Part shown: positions 35,281 through 47,689 of the stretch, in pieces | Layout of the letters: every line of letters begins with the position of its first letter | Numbering within the stretch: the first letter of the stretch is position 1 | Source of the DNA: Isoetes taiwanensis | Lineage: Eukaryota > Streptophyta > Lycopodiopsida > Isoetales > Isoetaceae | DNA length: 64,000 nt | NCBI GenBank assembly: GCA_021234155.1 | Contig: JAJEKV010000126.1 | Location: 1,741,279 to 1,805,278 of the forward strand | Direction of reading: 5' to 3' | Program-made: the position numbers and the translations under genes | Notes under the pieces: model-generated | The model's input: the letters and a program-made list of their open reading frames with translations, nothing else | The model's database searches: none | Told to the model about the DNA's origin: nothing

Positions 35281-36300
35281 GTGAAGAAGAAGGATGGAAG
35301 CCTTAGGATGTGCGTCGACTATCGTCAATTAAATAAGCACACCATTAAGAACAAGTATGCTTTGCCTAGATCAGATGATCTCATGGACCAATTGCAAGGA
35401 GCGAAGATCTTCTTCAAGATAAACTTGAGATCGGGGTATCACCAGATCAGGATCAAGGAAGAAGATATCCACAAGACAGCATTCAGGACAAGATATGGTC
35501 ACTACGAATTCACGGTGATGCCATTTGGATTGTCTAATGCTCCAGCGACATTCATGAGGCTCATGAACGATGTCTTTCGTGAATTCCTAGACTCTTTCAT
35601 CATAGTTTTCTTTGATGATCTTCTAGTTTATAGTAAGTCCCTAGAAGAGCATGTGCAGCACTTGAGAAAGGTGCTTGAAAAGCTAAGAAGGCATCAACTC
35701 TTTGTGAAGTTATCCAAGTGCCACTTCGCAACAGAAAGGGTGGAGTATCTAGGGCATGTGATCACAGCAGAAAGCATCTCCACGGACCCCGCGAAGATCG
35801 AAGCAATGACCGATTGGCCGGCACCGAAGAACACACATGAAGTGAGAAGCTTCCTCGGCCTAGCAGGATATTACAGGAAATTTGTAAAGAACTTCGCCAA
35901 AGTAGCAGCACCGCTGACGGACCTCACCAAAGCGGGGAAGATAAAGGATTGGGCAGGTCATTGGCAAAAGAAGGTCCATGCAGCATTCGAGACCTTGAAA
36001 GAAGCCTTGACAACAGCGCCAGTTCTAGTGTTGCCAGACCCAGCCAAGGATAAGCTTGTGGCGACAAACGCTAGCAGGATAGCAACAGGTGCAGTCCTCA
36101 TGCAGGAGGAAAGGGTAGTGGCCTATGACTCGAAGAAGATGAATGAGGCAGAGCAGCGCTACCCAACGCATGATCAGGAGCTTCTGGCCATTGTAAGAGC
36201 ATTAAGAATCTGGAGACACTATATCTTAGGAAGAAAGTTCCAATTGGACACTGATCACCAAAGTCTCCAATATATTTTCACACAACCACTCCTCAATTGA
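35281..36300 (+). pseudogene. Ty3 pol: reverse transcriptase and RNase H
   Basis: 339 open codons immediately after the TGA. RT motifs are in order: [17 protein letters not shown], the [17 protein letters not shown] block (family usually has a second catalytic Asp; here FKINLRSGY has Asn in its place), [22 protein letters not shown], and [12 protein letters not shown] with the catalytic Asp pair as FFDD. RNase H follows ([43 protein letters not shown]). Asn replaces Asp in both the RT A-motif and the first RNase H position, so the enzyme is probably inactive. A frameshift at ~36,290 passes to the next frame. Confidence 0.85.
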
Positions 36301-37140
36301 GGCAAAGGAGGTGGATGGAATTCCTTGAAGAATATGACTTCGAGATAATTTACAAGCCAGGAAAGCTCAATGTGGTCGCAGACGCGCTTTCTAGAAAGCT
36401 GTTGAAGACGAGGACGCATTGTAATGCCATATCGACGCTCACAAGTGAGTATGGCAAGAAGATCGAAGAAAGCTTGCCAACAGATGCCGATTTCAAGGAA
36501 GTTTGGGCAAGTCTTTGCAAGGAAGCCAGGACCGACAAGGAAAGAGAAATGTTCAGGCACTATAAGAAGGAGAACAACTTGCTATACCATAAAAACAAAT
36601 TGTGTGTAACCGAATCTTCAAGAGTAAGGAAGCTGATCCTCCATGATACACACAATAGTCCCATAGCAGGGCATGCAGGGTTTATGAAGACGTACTTCAA
36701 GATTAGAAGCAGCTACTTCTGGCCCAGCATGAAGAAGGAGATAGCAAGGTATATTCGTGAGTGCCAGATATGCCAGCAAACAAAGGCGGAGCAACTCCTA
36801 ATCCCAGGAGCCTTTGCCAGTGCCAAATGCTAAGTGGGAGGTTATTAGCATGGACTTCATTGCAGGGCTCCCAAGAACAGCAAGAGGCAAGGATGCCCTG
36901 ATGGTGGTGGTCGATAAGTTGTCAAAGATGGCACATTTTGTGCCGTGTAGGACAACTGATATAGCATTGGATACTGCCATCTTATTTGTTAAGGAGATAA
37001 TCTCAGATAGGGAGATAATCCGCAGGAGATAATCTCAGATAGGGACTCTAAGTTTATGAGTGCCTTTTGGCAGGACCTATTTACCACCATCGAGACGAAG
37101 CTTTCGATGAGCCACGCATATCATCCCCAAACAGATGGTC
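36297..37140 (+). pseudogene. Ty3 pol: RNase H end and integrase
   Basis: This segment continues from RNase H (RRWMEFLEEYDFEIIYKPGK...ADALSRK) into the integrase zinc domain with HHCC ligands (LHDTHNSPIAGHAG ... YIRECQICQQTK). The catalytic core shows its first Asp in ISMDFIAGLPR and the second in SDRDSKF. Frameshifts occur near 36,810 and 37,030. The second is at a local tandem duplication of GGAGATAATCTCAGATAGG (37,001 and 37,026). The Glu-bearing motif near 37,140 is disrupted (QTDG followed by a stop). Confidence 0.8.
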
Positions 37141-38002
37141 GACATTGAGGCGAACCAATAGGATCATCGAAGATATGTTAAGAAGATATGTTTGGAACAA
37201 GCAATCTAAGTGGGATGATTTCATCCACTTAGTAGAGTTCGCCTACAACAGTACCAAGCAGGAGTCATCGCAGATGAGTCCTTTTATGATCAATTATGGG
37301 TACCAGTGTCTTACCCCCGATACTTGGCACAATCCAGTGTCCAAGATAGAAGTCTCCCAGCAGATGCTTTTGGAAATGCAAGATTTGATAGAAGAGGTAA
37401 GAAGATACCTCCTTGCAACAAGAAGCAAGCAGAAAAGCATCGCCGACAAGCATAGGATAGTAAGGGAATTTGAAGTGGGAGACAAGGTGTGGTTGAAGAT
37501 CAAGGTGAAGCAGGCCAAGCTCCGCATCGGCAATTGCAAGAAGCTTGCTCCAAGATGGGCTGGACCTTTCAGGATTACCAAAAGAGTAGGTACCCAATCC
37601 TACAAGTTGGACCTGCTAGCGCATCTAAAAATCCATAGAGTCTTCCACGTAAGTCTCCTAAAGAAACACACTCCTAATCCAGAGGAGATATTGGAGACAA
37701 CCGAGTTACTGGAAATGACGGACGATCAGCTTGAAATCGTCCCTGAGGTTCTTCTTGACAGGGCTTATAAGAAGACAAGAAGATCCAAATTTCTCCAATA
37801 CCTTGTGAAATGGACTCACTTACCTGTGGAGGACGCTACGTGGGTACTACAATCAAATTTGGAGAAGCAGTACCCCGAATTCATGGAGCAATGCAAGGGT
37901 CGGCTCGTCACCGAGGTAGTCGACATCGACTCGATAGGTGAGTGGAAGGTAGATAAAAAAGTCTACTTCCGTCCCACGGAAGTAGACGACCTTGAGAGAT
38001 AA
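37067..38002 (+). pseudogene. Ty3 pol: integrase C-terminus and chromodomain
   Basis: 311 open codons. They include the end of the integrase core (RTNRIIEDMLRRYVW; WDDFIHLVEFAYNSTKQ) and the GPY-type C-terminal module (LAPRWAGPFRITKRVG; HRVFHVSLLKKH). A chromodomain follows at about 37,740-37,890 (PEVLLDRAYKKTRRSKFLQY, then VKWTHLPVEDATWV). The chromodomain places the element among plant chromoviruses, where it targets integration to particular chromatin. Start codon position is arbitrary since this is the distal part of a polyprotein. Confidence 0.85.
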
Positions 38003-41000
38003 GAGGTCATTCAGGTATGCATTGATAGGAAACCACCTCTAGTCAATGCCTTCGACGGGGAGGACTCTATCCTTCACACCCAAATACGGGAAGGACGCCA
38101 TCCTCCACGCCAAAGGCAACTAAAGGTGTAGGCATGAGTTGACATCTTAGGCATGATAGGGCGCTGTCTCCACGGCCACGATGGAAGAATCATAATCTTC
38201 CTACGCCGGGAGATATGCCTTGCATTCATATAATTGTATTTAATGGGTGGTTCCCTAACAACCAACCCTTATATTAATTAAATATGTACTGCCGTAGTGT
38301 TGGACCTGCAGGCCAATAGAGGAGTTGAGCGGCAGGGAGATCACACTACGAAGACTCGCAACACATAATTTTGTCATACTGTGTTGTGAGGACACGGCAA
38401 GGAGCATTAAGTAGGAAAATTTTGGACTATGTTTATAATTATGGTATAAGCCATAAAATTTTGTGAATAATAGATGATGAAGTAGAGGACGAAAGAGCCT
38501 CTCACCATAGTACGATTTTATGAAAGGATATTTTATGATTAATTAAGATATTACCTGGAAGTAATTGCATTGTATATATCTAACTAAATATAAGATTACT
38601 AGAAAAAAAAAATTTGGAATTATCTATGCTTTTCGGGTTGCTTTTTCCGGGGATATTTTCCGGCGATGGGTCGAGCCTAACGGATGCAAGCAAGTCTGAG
38701 ATCGACAAAGAAAATGGAGTAGAAGGAGAGGAGATCGGGCAGATTTAGTAGAGCATGCAATTCGGCGAGACAGAACTAGGAGTCTATATCAGGACAAGAT
38801 AATGGAGGAAAGATGATTAAAATCCCTTCGATTTTTTAGGCTGGGTTATGGTGAAATATGGACTTAGAGATATGGAGGGTCTATTTTTTGGTGCTCTGTT
38901 TTGCTTTGCATGTTGGCCAGTTTTAGGACAGAGGCCATTGTCGGAATTTTCAAGTTATGCCCTGTAAGTGGACACAGTTTTTATTTGCCAGAATAACGAC
39001 GGATTTTAGCTTCAGATCGAGTGGAAAATCAAGTTTTGGGTATGGCTTGCTTGATTTGGGTAAGAATTTTTTGGGTTTTTTTTTGCTATGGAAGTCCGGT
39101 ACCGGGCCGGGCGAAGTTCTGTTTTGCTTAGGCGAAGGGGAGATCTTGAATAATTGTCAGAATACTATTTTAATATATCGTTTGCTTCTTTGCTTTATAA
39201 CTTGATTTTTAGACAGTTTAGAATAGACTTTTTCAAATGGTTTCGCTTAAAAAAGGCAGAATAAGGCGAAGAATTTCTATCCAGCATCATACGAGGCAGA
39301 TAATCATTGATTGAATCGGATTACTGATCATTCCAATCCTTCAACTCTTCCTCTCAACATGCGGGTTTTAATCGAGGTATTTTTTCTTCTTTCCGATCTC
39401 TTCCTTTTGTGTTTGGTTTTGTTTTGCTGGGTTGCGTACATAGCATTGCAAAATCTCTGTGCTGCGACCCTACCCAAACTTGGTGCTGTCGATAATTTCG
39501 CTAGACATGCATTAATAATTGTCGCATTAAAAACATAAAAGGGAATTACTGATTCAAAAATGCACGAAGAACAACCAATTCCGTCTATTCCATTTTTTCG
39601 GAGCATCTAGCCATGGAATATAATCTATAAATCTAGGCAAATATGTCATTTTCTCTGTTTATTTTGAGTCGAAGATTCATGTAACTCGCTGAATTGGGCC
39701 GTTTTTTTGCCTTTTCCGGCTCAAGGCAAACATTCCTCTTTCAATCAGATGTTCTGTGATTGAGATTTCGGCCAACTCCAGTCTAATTTGGGTATCATTT
39801 CAGCAAATTTTTATGGTCTGCTGCTTAAATCACGAGGAATTTTTTGGCCCGAAAGTTCTTGGCTTTCCAAAATAGAGCTTTCCTCTCTCAGATACTCTGC
39901 CCAATAAAAACTTGATAATTTCTTGCATCCGGACCCTGTAGTAATAAAAAGAGGATTTGAATAAAGGCTCAAATCTGTGTTTTTATTTATGCGGAAATAA
40001 GCAAAAGATTGGCAGGAAAGAATGGTATTTTCGGGCACGCTTAGAGATCGAGAACATCCGATTAGAATGTGGACCAACCGCTTTACTCAACCATTTTAGC
40101 TTTGTTTCTAAGCTTTCAGATATTTTCTCGGATTTTCTAAGCTTTTCGGTTCCAATTGTGCATATAGTTTCTGGTTCCTACATATTTATGGATTATTGAT
40201 TCATATAGCCGTTTTGCATGTAGTGTACATGATATTCCCCTATACCATTGACAACGGCAAAAAAGCGGACTTCATTATCTGAAGTCGTTCAACAACGAGC
40301 ATGTGTGTATTTTTAACCCAAACAAAGTTCACCTATTTATTAGATGTGATTTTTGTTGTTTCAAAGCCGGTTGAGACCCAAATCCCTGTCATTTGGCAAA
40401 TCTCAGTAGGAGCTGGTATATAATCTTGATTTTCAAGCGGCTTGAGACCCAAATCCCTGTCATTTGCCAAATCCCAGTAGGAGCTCGTTTATAATCTTGA
40501 TTCCACAGAAGCAAGTTGGGCTCCTTGAAAAAAAAGCATAAAAATTGGCCCGCCCAAGAGTAGGAGCCTTTAGCTCTTTCTTGGAGAGCCGAATTATATT
40601 AGGCTCATCTCAGAATTCTTGGGGCTGGGCGAATCCCAAAATCTCATCAGGGAAATACATTGAACATGATCCCCATTGATGTAGAGACAATCGGTAAATA
40701 TTCATTTCTTTATGTATCCAGGCTCTATTGTTGGCTCTTTCCAAACTGCAGATTCAAACTCAGGAAAGATAGGTTAGGCCTAGAGTAGGATTAAATTGCG
40801 TGCGCCCTCTTGCCCAGAGAAGTAATCAAAGGCCGTTTGGAAAAACGACTCTTTGCAAAGAGCCTCTATTTGGATCTCTCTTGAAGCAATAAACAATTGT
40901 GCCCCTGTCCCATGGCCGTCCCTTCAGGTGTAATAATTTCCTGTTCTTCAAGGCCGCTCCAAAGATTGAAATTTGTGAGCGAACAGAGGTAAAAATCCTT

Positions 41001-41080
41001 AATAGATGCCACCCAGCCATTAATTTTGTACTCAATATGATTCGTCAACAAAGCAACTGAAAGAAAAATTAACAAGTAGA
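38003..41080. other. Unassigned DNA inside the nest
   Basis: About 3 kb without a recognisable gene. The first ~250 bp still looks like the pol 3' end or UTR. The remainder is AT-rich with scattered TTTTTGG/CGGG patches. A 71-bp tandem duplication lies at 40,361-40,502 (TTGAGACCCAAATCCCTGTC at 40,371 and 40,442). It may be the LTR or UTR of a further decayed element. Confidence 0.3.
40361..40502. repeat. 71-bp tandem duplication
   Basis: Two copies with few mismatches contain TTGAGACCCAAATCCCTGTC, CAAAT-CAGTAGGAGCT and TATAATCTTGATT. The period is 71 bp. Confidence 0.8.
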
Positions 41081-41082
41081 GC

Positions 41083-41700
41083 TATCATATGGGACGAATT
41101 CCCCATGGTACTTTTTCAAAAAATAATGAACCTACCTTTACCCTTTGGAGGCAAATTATTCATTGCAGGCGGAGACTTTAGACAAATTGCTCCCACCGTT
41201 AAACAAGCAAGGAAAACCACAACAATAAATGCATCCATTAGATCTTCTCCTCTATGGAACACCCAGCGCTCCCCCAGCATGAACTTCAACTAAAGCCTAA
41301 CACAATATGCCATTTAACAAAAAACACTAGACAGAGAGAGAGGCTTAGTAAAAAATGCAAGAGTACCCACAACAAATTTGTCACTGTCAAACTACTTGCA
41401 GATGAATCGCAACACAATAAAAGTATCCATCCTATATCTCCGGTGGACTTTTTCCACCAACCCGGATAACCGACCTTGGACAATCCACGGGCACCAACTT
41501 CCACTCGGTGACCTATTCAACAACATTCAATTTTGCTTAGGACTAACACTTTCGATAGAATAGTTCTTGACTGCGAACATAAGTCTTTGCACATGGACAA
41601 CTATCTATAGCTCTCACCGTGTCCAAAGAAAAGAAGGCGTATTAATCCTCTTAGATGCCAGCAACATAGCACGAGACTACAAGAAATGTCGTCTACAAAG
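41083..41700 (+). pseudogene. Pif1-type helicase remnant, probably from a Helitron
   Basis: 41,085-41,250 reads RAIIWDEFPMV (Walker B), FGGKLFIAGGDFRQIAPTV (motif III) and ASIRSSPLW. After a shift, CHLTKNTRQ matches motif IV. Near 41,550 TFDRIVLDC and then RVQRKEGVLILLD correspond to the region around motif VI (normally LSRV-x-K-x-G-L-x-I-L). Several frameshifts separate these. In plants, Pif1-like domains embedded in repeats are usually from Helitrons; no Rep/HUH motif or Helitron ends were located here, so the origin is inferred. Confidence 0.65.
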
Positions 41701-41834
41701 AACTCTTTACCGTAAACTAGGTACGCATCTATTCTCCAAAAAAAAAAAAAATCCCATTCCACGCCGACGATGTAGGCCGGAGCACCCATGGCTCACACCA
41801 TTGATGCTCTACGTACATCGTGGGCAACGCTAAC

Positions 41835-42419
41835 TGTTTGGGGGTGCGGGTTGGGAACTCTGCCAAAGACGACCCTCTGTGAGGGACCCTTGGATCTAAC
41901 AGGAGAATCCGGGGGACTATGTCCTTGGGATTTGCAAGAGAAGAACGAGAGGAAGAAAACAGAACAAAGAGAACAATGAGAGGAAAATGATAAGCTTCCT
42001 TGATATCAATGATGAACATACATGAGCTCTAATCGAGAGAAGGCCCGAAGAGAGACAAGACTCAAAACTCATCGCCACTCATGTGCTAGCTCTACTCATA
42101 TATATAGTACAATGGCCTACGGCCCAATATAGACACTTTCGGGTGATCTGGTGCGACTCACGGAAGGAGGCCTGATTTGAGGAATGTTGGCGGTGCCTCT
42201 TGAAATGCCTAGAAATCAGACGGTATGCCACGAGGCGGTGGCGGGTCATCACTTGTCTCGGCCTCTTGGTAGCAGACCCGGGCTTTGTGCGTGGTCCAGC
42301 GCTTGGTCTTTTTTTGGGCTTTTGACGGCTGACCCGTGCACACATCACGTGGATCCTTGAGCTTGACCTGGTCCGTCGTATGCATGAATAGTCACGAACC
42401 GGGGGCACTGGGACTAACA
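41835..42419 (-). repeat. 3' LTR of the minus-strand Ty3 element
   Basis: 585 bp matching 52,344-52,926 over its full length. On the minus strand it contains a TATA-like TATATATATGAGTAG at about 42,098-42,108. Differences from the other LTR gather near CG dinucleotides. Confidence 0.85.
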
Positions 42420-42430
42420 CCCCCACCAAA
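42420..42430 (-). promoter_or_regulatory. Polypurine tract
   Basis: The minus strand reads TTTGGTGGGGG immediately before the LTR start TGTTAGTCC. This placement fixes the element's orientation as minus. Confidence 0.7.
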
Positions 42431-45400
42431 TGACACTCGGTCCAAGAAAGGGAGGAATTGCCGAGGGTGGGAAACCGGCGGTCGAGGAAAGTGATCTTCC
42501 CGGGAATGAGGTCGAGCGCCATTATGGTAATGAGCAATGAGGTCTGGCGTGTTTGAAGAGCGTCCGAGGGGTGTGGAGACCCTAGAGGCGGGATGGGCCT
42601 CAATGAGGAAGTGAGAGCGCACCATGTCTTCTAGGGCGGCATAGGGGCGAAGGAACAAACCCGGCACTCCATGAGAAGGCAGGTTTGGAGACCGGCACTT
42701 GTGGCATTCGGATTGCAAATGAAAGATTGGGCCGATTTAAAGAAGGCTGGCGGGATGCATTTGAGAGCAGACGAAACGGCTTTGACGGTGGGTGAAGGGT
42801 GCGGTGAGGTGGCGGCGATGCGCAAGAAGAAGGTATCAAGACCATGCAAGGCATCGGCGGGCTTTTTGCCAACCACGCTCATTACCTATGTAAATCCAAG
42901 TTTCAGTAGTGTCCAAAGTGGCATTATCCTCCCAATTGGGCGTCGACAAATCGGGGATCCCACCGGAGATCCGTGGAGATCTGGTAGTCGAGTCGACCGT
43001 GGCCATCCATGACCTTCGTCCAAAAGGGAAGGCGCCAACGAAGAAAGGAAAGGTGGGCGGGGAGGGGCTCCTAAGGAAGCATATGGAGAGGGAATCATGC
43101 CCGTGTGCGTTGGTTGCGAGCCATGTCCACGAATGCTTGAACAAGATTTTGATCAAGAGCCGCGACACCAATGGTCCCATTCGAAGTAGAGAGTAATTGA
43201 TAGGCGGGGAGGATTGACCCAACCCGTGGAAATGGTCTTGCTTTCCGAAGGCCACGGAGTTGATTGTAGCCTCCCAAGTCGCGCATATAAATCTGGGCAA
43301 ACTCAAGATCATCGAGTGCGCTTGATTTTTGTTTACTGTTCCAACGTTTCGACACGCCCGCCACGAGGTAAGTCTTGAGCCAATTCGGGCATGTACTCCT
43401 GTTCAAAAGTCGGAGGCGGCGGGATCACGGAAATATTTGTTGGTTGGTGATAACAACCAAGCGGCATTTGAGTTGCCTCGAAAACACGATGGGCCTCATC
43501 CGGAATTTATCACGGAGATCCGCCCGGGTAGAAGTCAAAAAACATAAGCCATGGGCTGAACAACTCGGAAGATGACTAATTCGGGATCTTCAACCGTGAG
43601 CTGATCAAAAGACTAAGAGTGCACAAAATAAACCCTTGTCTTCTATAGAAAGATCCGGCCCGGATCGAAGGAAGTCCACACTTTTTGAGTGGTACGTTGA
43701 TGAACATTGCCATTGGCCGCGTACCATTTCAAAAGAAAGAGGTGCGTCGGGCCACCACATAGTCAAGATAGCTGGAAGGAGTAGAGAAGTCCACGGGATG
43801 TTGGTGGCAATGTCAAGATATCCCTCTGTTTGGTTTGGGCTTCCTCGCCAGATTGGACTGCTGCTTTGGAGCTGATGTTCAAGGTCACGGATCCGATGCT
43901 CCTTTTCTAACAAAAAAGCGGGACTGATCGGACCCGTTTACAGGAAGCGTGGCATGTAAAGAGGATTGCCCCGGAGTATGGAAGGCTGGCGTGGCAATCT
44001 CAGCGTCATCGATGACCTTTTGTTTCGAGCCTCAAAAGGCGAGTCACGGAGGGGCGTTAAGCGATTGGTGGCGTGGAAATTTGAGCTTCAAGGGAGGTGA
44101 GTCGAGCTTCACGCTCGGTGATTTTGAACGAGTCTTTGTAATTGTCACAAAGCTCACGAGTACAAGGTGTCTAAGCTTAGTAATGTGTTTCTCCTTTTCA
44201 CCCGGGGAGGGTATCTTTGGACTTGTTACATTTCCAATAAGTCCACGAATTTCAGTTTGGGCTGCGCTTTCTTGATACGTAAGTAAGTAGGCTGGTCTGA
44301 TCCACGAGCTTAATCGGTGAGATCTATACGGGCCTGTAATAGAGCAGCGTGCTTTTCTTGAAGTTGGGCTTCAAGGTTTGAACATGGGCGTGGCGGCTTG
44401 AAGGTCTCTTTGAACAAATCGGAAGCCTCAGGGGGCCTTTGACGCTGAACACCAGCCATGAGAGCCTCACAGGATGCATGTAATGCATGGCGGCCCGCTT
44501 GAACATCTTGCTGGAATTTGTGCGTGAGCCGCCGAGGATGGGGAGGTCGCGGGGCCCCATTCTTTGCCTTGTCCGAGATTGTTGAGAGGCATAGACGGGG
44601 TGGAAGGCGTGGCCTCGAGAGGAAGAAGAGGAGACGATTGACATCATTGGTCCGATGTTGAAGCAGACGAGGGAGGTTTGGCGTGAAGGTACTGACTTGT
44701 GGAGTTTATTGCCGGGAATGAGGCCGAAGTGGAGGTATGGGAAGTGGAAGGGCTCTCAAGAACAGGAAGATAATGGCGAATGAGGGCACGAAGATGGCCA
44801 CCCACGGAAATTTCGAGGAGAGAGGAGGGGGTAGCCGAATCGCGGTCTACTTCTTGAAAAGGCGGTAGAATAAAAGCTGAGGCCAATCGACATGCGAGTG
44901 GAGTGAATGGCGGTGATGACCATATTATAAAAGCGGCTTATTGATGTGGGTGTTCTTAATGGAATGCCCAAGCAATTTTCGCCCACAGAAACTTCACAAA
45001 AGTTTCATGTGGTTTGGCAATATTTGTGGCGTCTTTGGTTGGCTTGATAAGCAAAGAGCGTAATGGCCCGAGTGGCGTCCATGTCTGTAAAGCAGCCCAA
45101 GAGACCCGAAGGTTTTGCAAAGGGATGCGGAATACCTGAGAAATCAAATCTTTGAGTAAGTAAAATGGTGGTGCCATGACCACCGTAGCAAATCCTTCCA
45201 GGGCTGTTGGCGATGTGTGCGATGAGCTGCTGCAATTGCACCGGATTTGGGGCGGGGAGCTCCATTTGTGAAAATTAGTAAAAAGCTTGTGGCGTTCCTT
45301 AACTTCGACTTCCGGACCAACAAGGGCCTCTCGAAAGGTGGGCGTCGAGAAAGACCTGAACCGAAAAAAGTCGCATCCCTTGGAACGAAGCTTGGAAGTG

Positions 45401-46390
45401 TAGAAAGTTTGGGGCAGCCATGGCTTAAAAGCCCGAACGAAGGAACCTGTTTGAAGAAGGCGGAGAGCGTGAGAAACGTAATGAAGGCCAGAGAGACGAA
45501 AAGGTTTAGGGCGGCGCAAAGGTGGGCGAAGGGGGCATGAGGAAGGCTTAAGCCGCAACCGTTGATGGTGCCAGGTGTCGAAAGATGCCAAGGAGGTGAT
45601 TGAGAGGCAAAAATTTGTCTAAGTCCCCAAACAACAAAGGGAGAAGTAATGAACGGTGGAGATGAGGCGTGAGAGAATGATGGGATGTGACAGGTGGCCA
45701 AAGGACACACATTAATGTTCGACGGGCGTGAAAAGGAGGAATGGCATTTAATGCTGGCAACTTTCGAAGTGGGATATCATTAAAAGGAATGTGTCAGAAG
45801 GTACCATGGCTAGATATCTTGCGGGGAAGAAAAGATTCTCATTTAGAAAACAGCCTTGCATTGCAAACACGTTGGCGATTTTTGTGATTGGTCCACGTCG
45901 ACAAGGAGTTCCTCAGTTGGCTATATAAGACGAACCGGGAGTGAAGCGAAGGCATCCGATGGCTTCGGCATGGTGCTGCTTTGGTTTGAGCGAGGGCGCA
46001 CTATGCCCACTAAGCTGTCGGGAGTGGATTACGCAAGATGGATTATGCGGACCTGGGGCTGCCACAATCGTGGCCTGAGAATGGATGGCTGGTGTGCCGG
46101 GATGGCTGAACATCCCGATCCGAAGACCAACGCGATGGAGGTGGTTCTGCACCTTCGCTGGGACCCTGAGCAGAACCTCTACCACATCCTGCGCATCACC
46201 TCTGCTCCGGGCGAGGGAGTAGAGGGTTTTCTTCTTAGGACTTAGTAGATAGGGCTCTGAGCCCGTTTTTGTATATAGGGCAGTGCCCATAGCGGAAATA
46301 GCTGGGCTGTGCCCACATTTTGTAAAAAAATTCCACCTATAATATAATATGCCACTGTTTTAGTCACTTTCGGGTGTGGTTGTGTCTTGA
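42431..46390 (-). other. Extra ~4-kb region after integrase, function unknown
   Basis: This lies inside the LTRs, downstream of the integrase. The longest minus-strand frames are 44,956-45,591 (211 codons) and 45,144-45,710 (188 codons), overlapping in different frames. Others are at 42,836-43,312, 43,605-43,913 and 44,324-44,647. They look like frameshifted pieces of one or more long ORFs, Pro/Ser/Phe-rich in parts. No membrane-envelope, plant-mobile-domain or other known motif is evident. A plus-strand frame at 45,856-46,245 (129 codons, WDPEQNLYHILRIT) also looks protein-like. Some plant Ty3 lineages carry an extra ORF in this place. Confidence 0.4.
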
Positions 46391-46439
46391 AGGCGCACTG
46401 TTTGTTGATTGTAAACTTTACGTGGGATGAAATGTTTTT

Positions 46440-47510
46440 GGGGAAGCCATTAACGATGTAGGTAATGGAGTGCCATCTAACTCAACCCGGTTGAAAAAGC
46501 GGTGGGTCGAACCACTTGAACAATTTGATAAGGGCCAAGCCAACGAAACTTAAGTTTACAGGGAAAATTTTTGTACCAGGAATCATAAAGAAGAACCAAA
46601 TCTCCTTCGTTGAATGTTTTTTGTCTTCACCGTTTGTCATGTAAAGATTTTTGCAAGCTGTTGTCCATGAAGAACACGAATATAAGCATCTCTTCTAAGT
46701 TCATCCAAGCTGTTCCAATTGATAAACCCTTTCTTTGAGTCACGGGTGGCGGATTATGGGCGTGCTTGAGTTGAAAACGGAGAGTGGGGAGAATGTACTC
46801 AAAAGGCATGAGAGCTTCTTGACCATAAACCAATTTGAAAGGAGTGTGACCCGTAGCTATTTTGAAACAAGTATTGTAAGCCCAAAGAACAGTAGGAAGC
46901 TTGTTTTGCCAGTCAGTGCGAGAAGCGTCACAAATTTTCTTGAGAATTGTGACCAGAGTCTTGTTGGTGCTTTCCGCCAAACCATTGCCTTGAGGATAGT
47001 AAGGTGTGCTCTTGTGATGATGTATCAGGAGATAATCCGTCAGCTCCTTGATGGTATGATTGATAAAGTGGACACCACGATCACTGACCAGCTCCGTGGG
47101 GCAGCCGAATCGCGTGATGATTTGTTGATAGATAACCTTGGCTGTGCTTGCCGCAGTGTTGTCTGGAAGTGCGCAAGCTTCCGCCCATTTGGTAGCGTAG
47201 TCAGTGAGAACCAGAATGTAGCGGGCACGGGTGTGCCGCGCAGGAGGATCGATGGGTCCCACAAAATCCATTCCCCATTTGCTGAAGGGAAGTGGCGTGG
47301 CAACCGGCGTCAAGGGAAGAGCGTCCCGGGCGTGGTAAGCGTCCCACGCCGGCAAGCATCACACGCGTCTTGGCGTGGGCGTGGCGTCTTTGAAGGCGTG
47401 GGCCAAAAATAACCAGACAAGAAGGATTTTTGCGTGCCGTGGTGTCTCCATGAAAATGACCACCTCAGGAGCCCTTCATGGGCTTCTCGAACAATATCAC
47501 GGGACCTCAT
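46440..47510 (-). pseudogene. Integrase of the minus-strand Ty3 element
   Basis: The N-terminal zinc ligands are visible at 47,310-47,510 (REAHEG and ACDACR). The core frame 46,627-47,355 has the catalytic triad: Asp in WGMDFVGPID, Asp in LVSDRGVHF and Glu in NGLAESTNKTL, followed by WQNKLPTVLWAYNT. The C-terminal module (DLVLLYDSWYKNFPCKL, then RWLGPYQIV) continues in another frame to about 46,440. The chromodomain is not seen. Confidence 0.85.
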
Positions 47511-47689
47511 GAGGGGAGAACTGGCGTCGAAGGATGGTATCCTTACCCTTTTTGTAAAGATGGCTGCGCAACCATGGTGTAGTCCACGGACCTGTGGAGA
47601 AATTGATGTCGGCCGGGATTGTGGCTTGGCTGGAAGGCGTGGCGTCCCTACGGTGGAAGAGCGCCGGTGAGGAGATCTTTGCTGAAAAT

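Larger units (their letters stand above)
34437..38002 (+). mobile_element. Ty3 chromovirus remnant (pol only)
   Basis: Protease, RT, RNase H, integrase and chromodomain are in the normal Ty3 order on the plus strand, broken by one nonsense codon and at least three frameshifts. No gag and no convincing flanking LTR pair were found. It could be the outer element's own pol or a separate, truncated insertion. The sequence preceding the outer polypurine tract does not resemble the region after this chromodomain, which slightly favours a separate insertion. Confidence 0.75.
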
